Shown one piece after another: positions 63,196 to 64,000 of a stretch of DNA of 64,000 bases; position 1 is the first letter of the stretch, and every line of letters begins with the position of its first letter. The notes under the pieces were generated by a model. The model had not been told where the DNA came from. It searched no databases and was given only the letters and a program-made list of their open reading frames with translations. Both the position numbers and the translations under genes were made by a program. Origin of the DNA: Oceanobacillus sp. FSL K6-2867 (GTDB lineage Bacteria; Bacillota; Bacilli; Bacillales; Amphibacillaceae); NCBI RefSeq assembly GCF_037963145.1, contig NZ_CP150144.1, positions 3,410,001-3,474,000 on the forward strand, in the 5' to 3' direction.

Positions 63196-64000
63196 ATGAG
63201 AATTCAGAAGAAATCATATATTTTATTTTTGTTAGTTGGCTTAATAAGCACGTTACTCATTGCTTGTGCTAGCGAGCCTAATGATACAGATGAATCAGGC
63301 AAAGGAAACAAGGATGACCGTAATTCACAAGGCGGCGAATTAGTAGTTGCTAAGCAATCTGATGTGGTGTCACTTGATCCAGCTGCATCTAATGATACGC
63401 CATCCAGTGATGTACAGCGCAATATTTTTGAAACACTGGTAACGCAAGACGAAAATATGAAGATCAAACCATTGCTTGCTGAAAGCTGGGAGCAAATTGA
63501 TGATACAACATGGGTGTTTAAGCTTCGCGAGGGTATCAAATTCCATGACGGTTCTGAATTTAACGCAGAGGCTGTGAAAGCGAATATCGATCGTACACTT
63601 GACCCGGAAGTTGGATCACCAAGAGCGATTATGTACAATATGATTACCGAAGTAGAGATAATCGATGATTATATCGTACAGTTTAAAACAGCGTACCCAT
63701 TCGCGCCACTTCCAGCGCATCTTGCCCATCCAGGTGGGGTGATGATTTCCAAGGAACAAATTGAAGAAGACTATGCTGCGATGAAAAATGGAGAGAATCC
63801 TGGAACAGTGATTAGTGCAAACCCACAAGGAACAGGACCATTTGTATATGATGATTGGCAGCCAGGTCAATTTGTACGCTTGTTAAAAAATGAAGATTAT
63901 TGGGGTGAGCCTGCAAAACTGGATTCGGTAACATTTAAAGTTGTTGCGGAAGATTTAACTCGTATCGCAGAACTTGAAACTGGTGATACGGATATTACAA
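63196..64000 (+). CDS. Peptide-binding lipoprotein, SBP_bac_5 (3' end outside window)
   Basis: The first 268 residues of a family 5 substrate-binding protein; the frame is still open at the last base. Signal peptide with lipobox LIAC (Cys25) and a glycine-lysine-aspartate-rich linker, then GGELVVAKQSDVVSLDPAAS, ESWEQIDDTTWVFKLREG, FHDGSEFNAEAVKANIDRTL and a PQGTGPFVYDDWQPGQFV block. It resembles AppA/DppE-type peptide receptors, closer to the glutathione/dipeptide group than the protein at 9230. ATG after AAGGAG. Confidence 0.9.
   Translation, partial: MRIQKKSYILFLLVGLISTLLIACASEPNDTDESGKGNKDDRNSQGGELVVAKQSDVVSLDPAASNDTPSSDVQRNIFETLVTQDENMKIKPLLAESWEQIDDTTWVFKLREGIKFHDGSEFNAEAVKANIDRTLDPEVGSPRAIMYNMITEVEIIDDYIVQFKTAYPFAPLPAHLAHPGGVMISKEQIEEDYAAMKNGENPGTVISANPQGTGPFVYDDWQPGQFVRLLKNEDYWGEPAKLDSVTFKVVAEDLTRIAELETGDTDIT

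Overview
The window looks like the chromosome of a low-GC, spore-forming Bacillaceae, closest in feel to Oceanobacillus/Virgibacillus. The reasons are AT-rich DNA, strong AGGAGG-type ribosome sites with many TTG/GTG starts, B. subtilis-type gene groups (mmgDE, ycsG-pxp-ycsI, xpaC-telA, prkA-yhbH-spoVR, type II pantothenate kinase), near-consensus CcpA cre boxes and GC-rich interspersed repeats of a kind common in Bacillaceae. No rRNA, tRNA, CRISPR array, prophage or transposase was seen. Genus is inference from gene content, not from a database search.

Layout. 1-3.1 kb: end of a CdaR/PucR-type regulator, a DUF3231 gene with a small membrane protein, and a LysR regulator. 3.3-8.9 kb: divergent from LysR and behind a cre box, the methylcitrate cycle (methylcitrate synthase, methylcitrate dehydratase, methylisocitrate lyase), then a relic of a class III aminotransferase and mmsA. 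MmsA makes propionyl-CoA, which the methylcitrate cycle consumes. 9.2-15.8 kb: a complete dipeptide/oligopeptide ABC importer (binding protein, two permeases, two ATPases) ending in an M20 peptidase. 15.9-24.4 kb: an N-terminally extended superoxide dismutase, an exported M19 dipeptidase, a secreted ComEC-like metallo-beta-lactamase with helix-hairpin-helix tail plus two DUF3006 proteins, coaW, xpaC-telA and a GbsR-type repressor. 24.7-29.5 kb: Nramp-like transporter, 5-oxoprolinase PxpBAC and YcsI. 29.7-34.3 kb: an unrecognised membrane protein, then panBCD with convergent panE.

34.5-42.9 kb is the most distinctive metabolic block. A promoter overlapped by a perfect cre box drives a TetR regulator, a short-chain dehydrogenase, thiolase, class III CoA-transferase, acyl-CoA ligase, nitronate-monooxygenase-like flavoprotein, enoyl-CoA hydratase and MBL hydrolase. 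It is a beta-oxidation-like set without an acyl-CoA dehydrogenase, and its substrate is unknown. 43-47.6 kb: aldo/keto reductase, a 50-residue membrane peptide, a lipoprotein, a HesB-like protein, an interspersed repeat, and aldehyde dehydrogenase with DUF779. 47.7-53.8 kb: a duplicated P-loop NTPase followed by prkA, yhbH and spoVR, with repeat copies placed between genes. 53.9-59.1 kb (minus strand): prolyl-4-hydroxylase-like enzyme, a GTPase with a membrane-associating tail, an inverted pair of GC-rich repeats, and an SsuABC-type importer without a desulfonating enzyme. 59.5-64 kb: solitary larE, an acyl-CoA synthetase, and a cytosolic M19 dipeptidase leading into a second peptide-binding protein cut by the window end.

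The genes mostly serve scavenging and carbon catabolism (peptides, 5-oxoproline, propionate, fatty or branched acids), joined to CoA supply (panBCDE, coaW) and a sporulation-associated kinase cluster. No wholly new system is proven. The strongest leads are the cre-controlled acid-catabolic operon, the degenerate first P-loop of the NTPase upstream of prkA, the mobile-looking repeat with an inserted hairpin between yhbH and spoVR, and the DUF3006/secreted-MBL pair.
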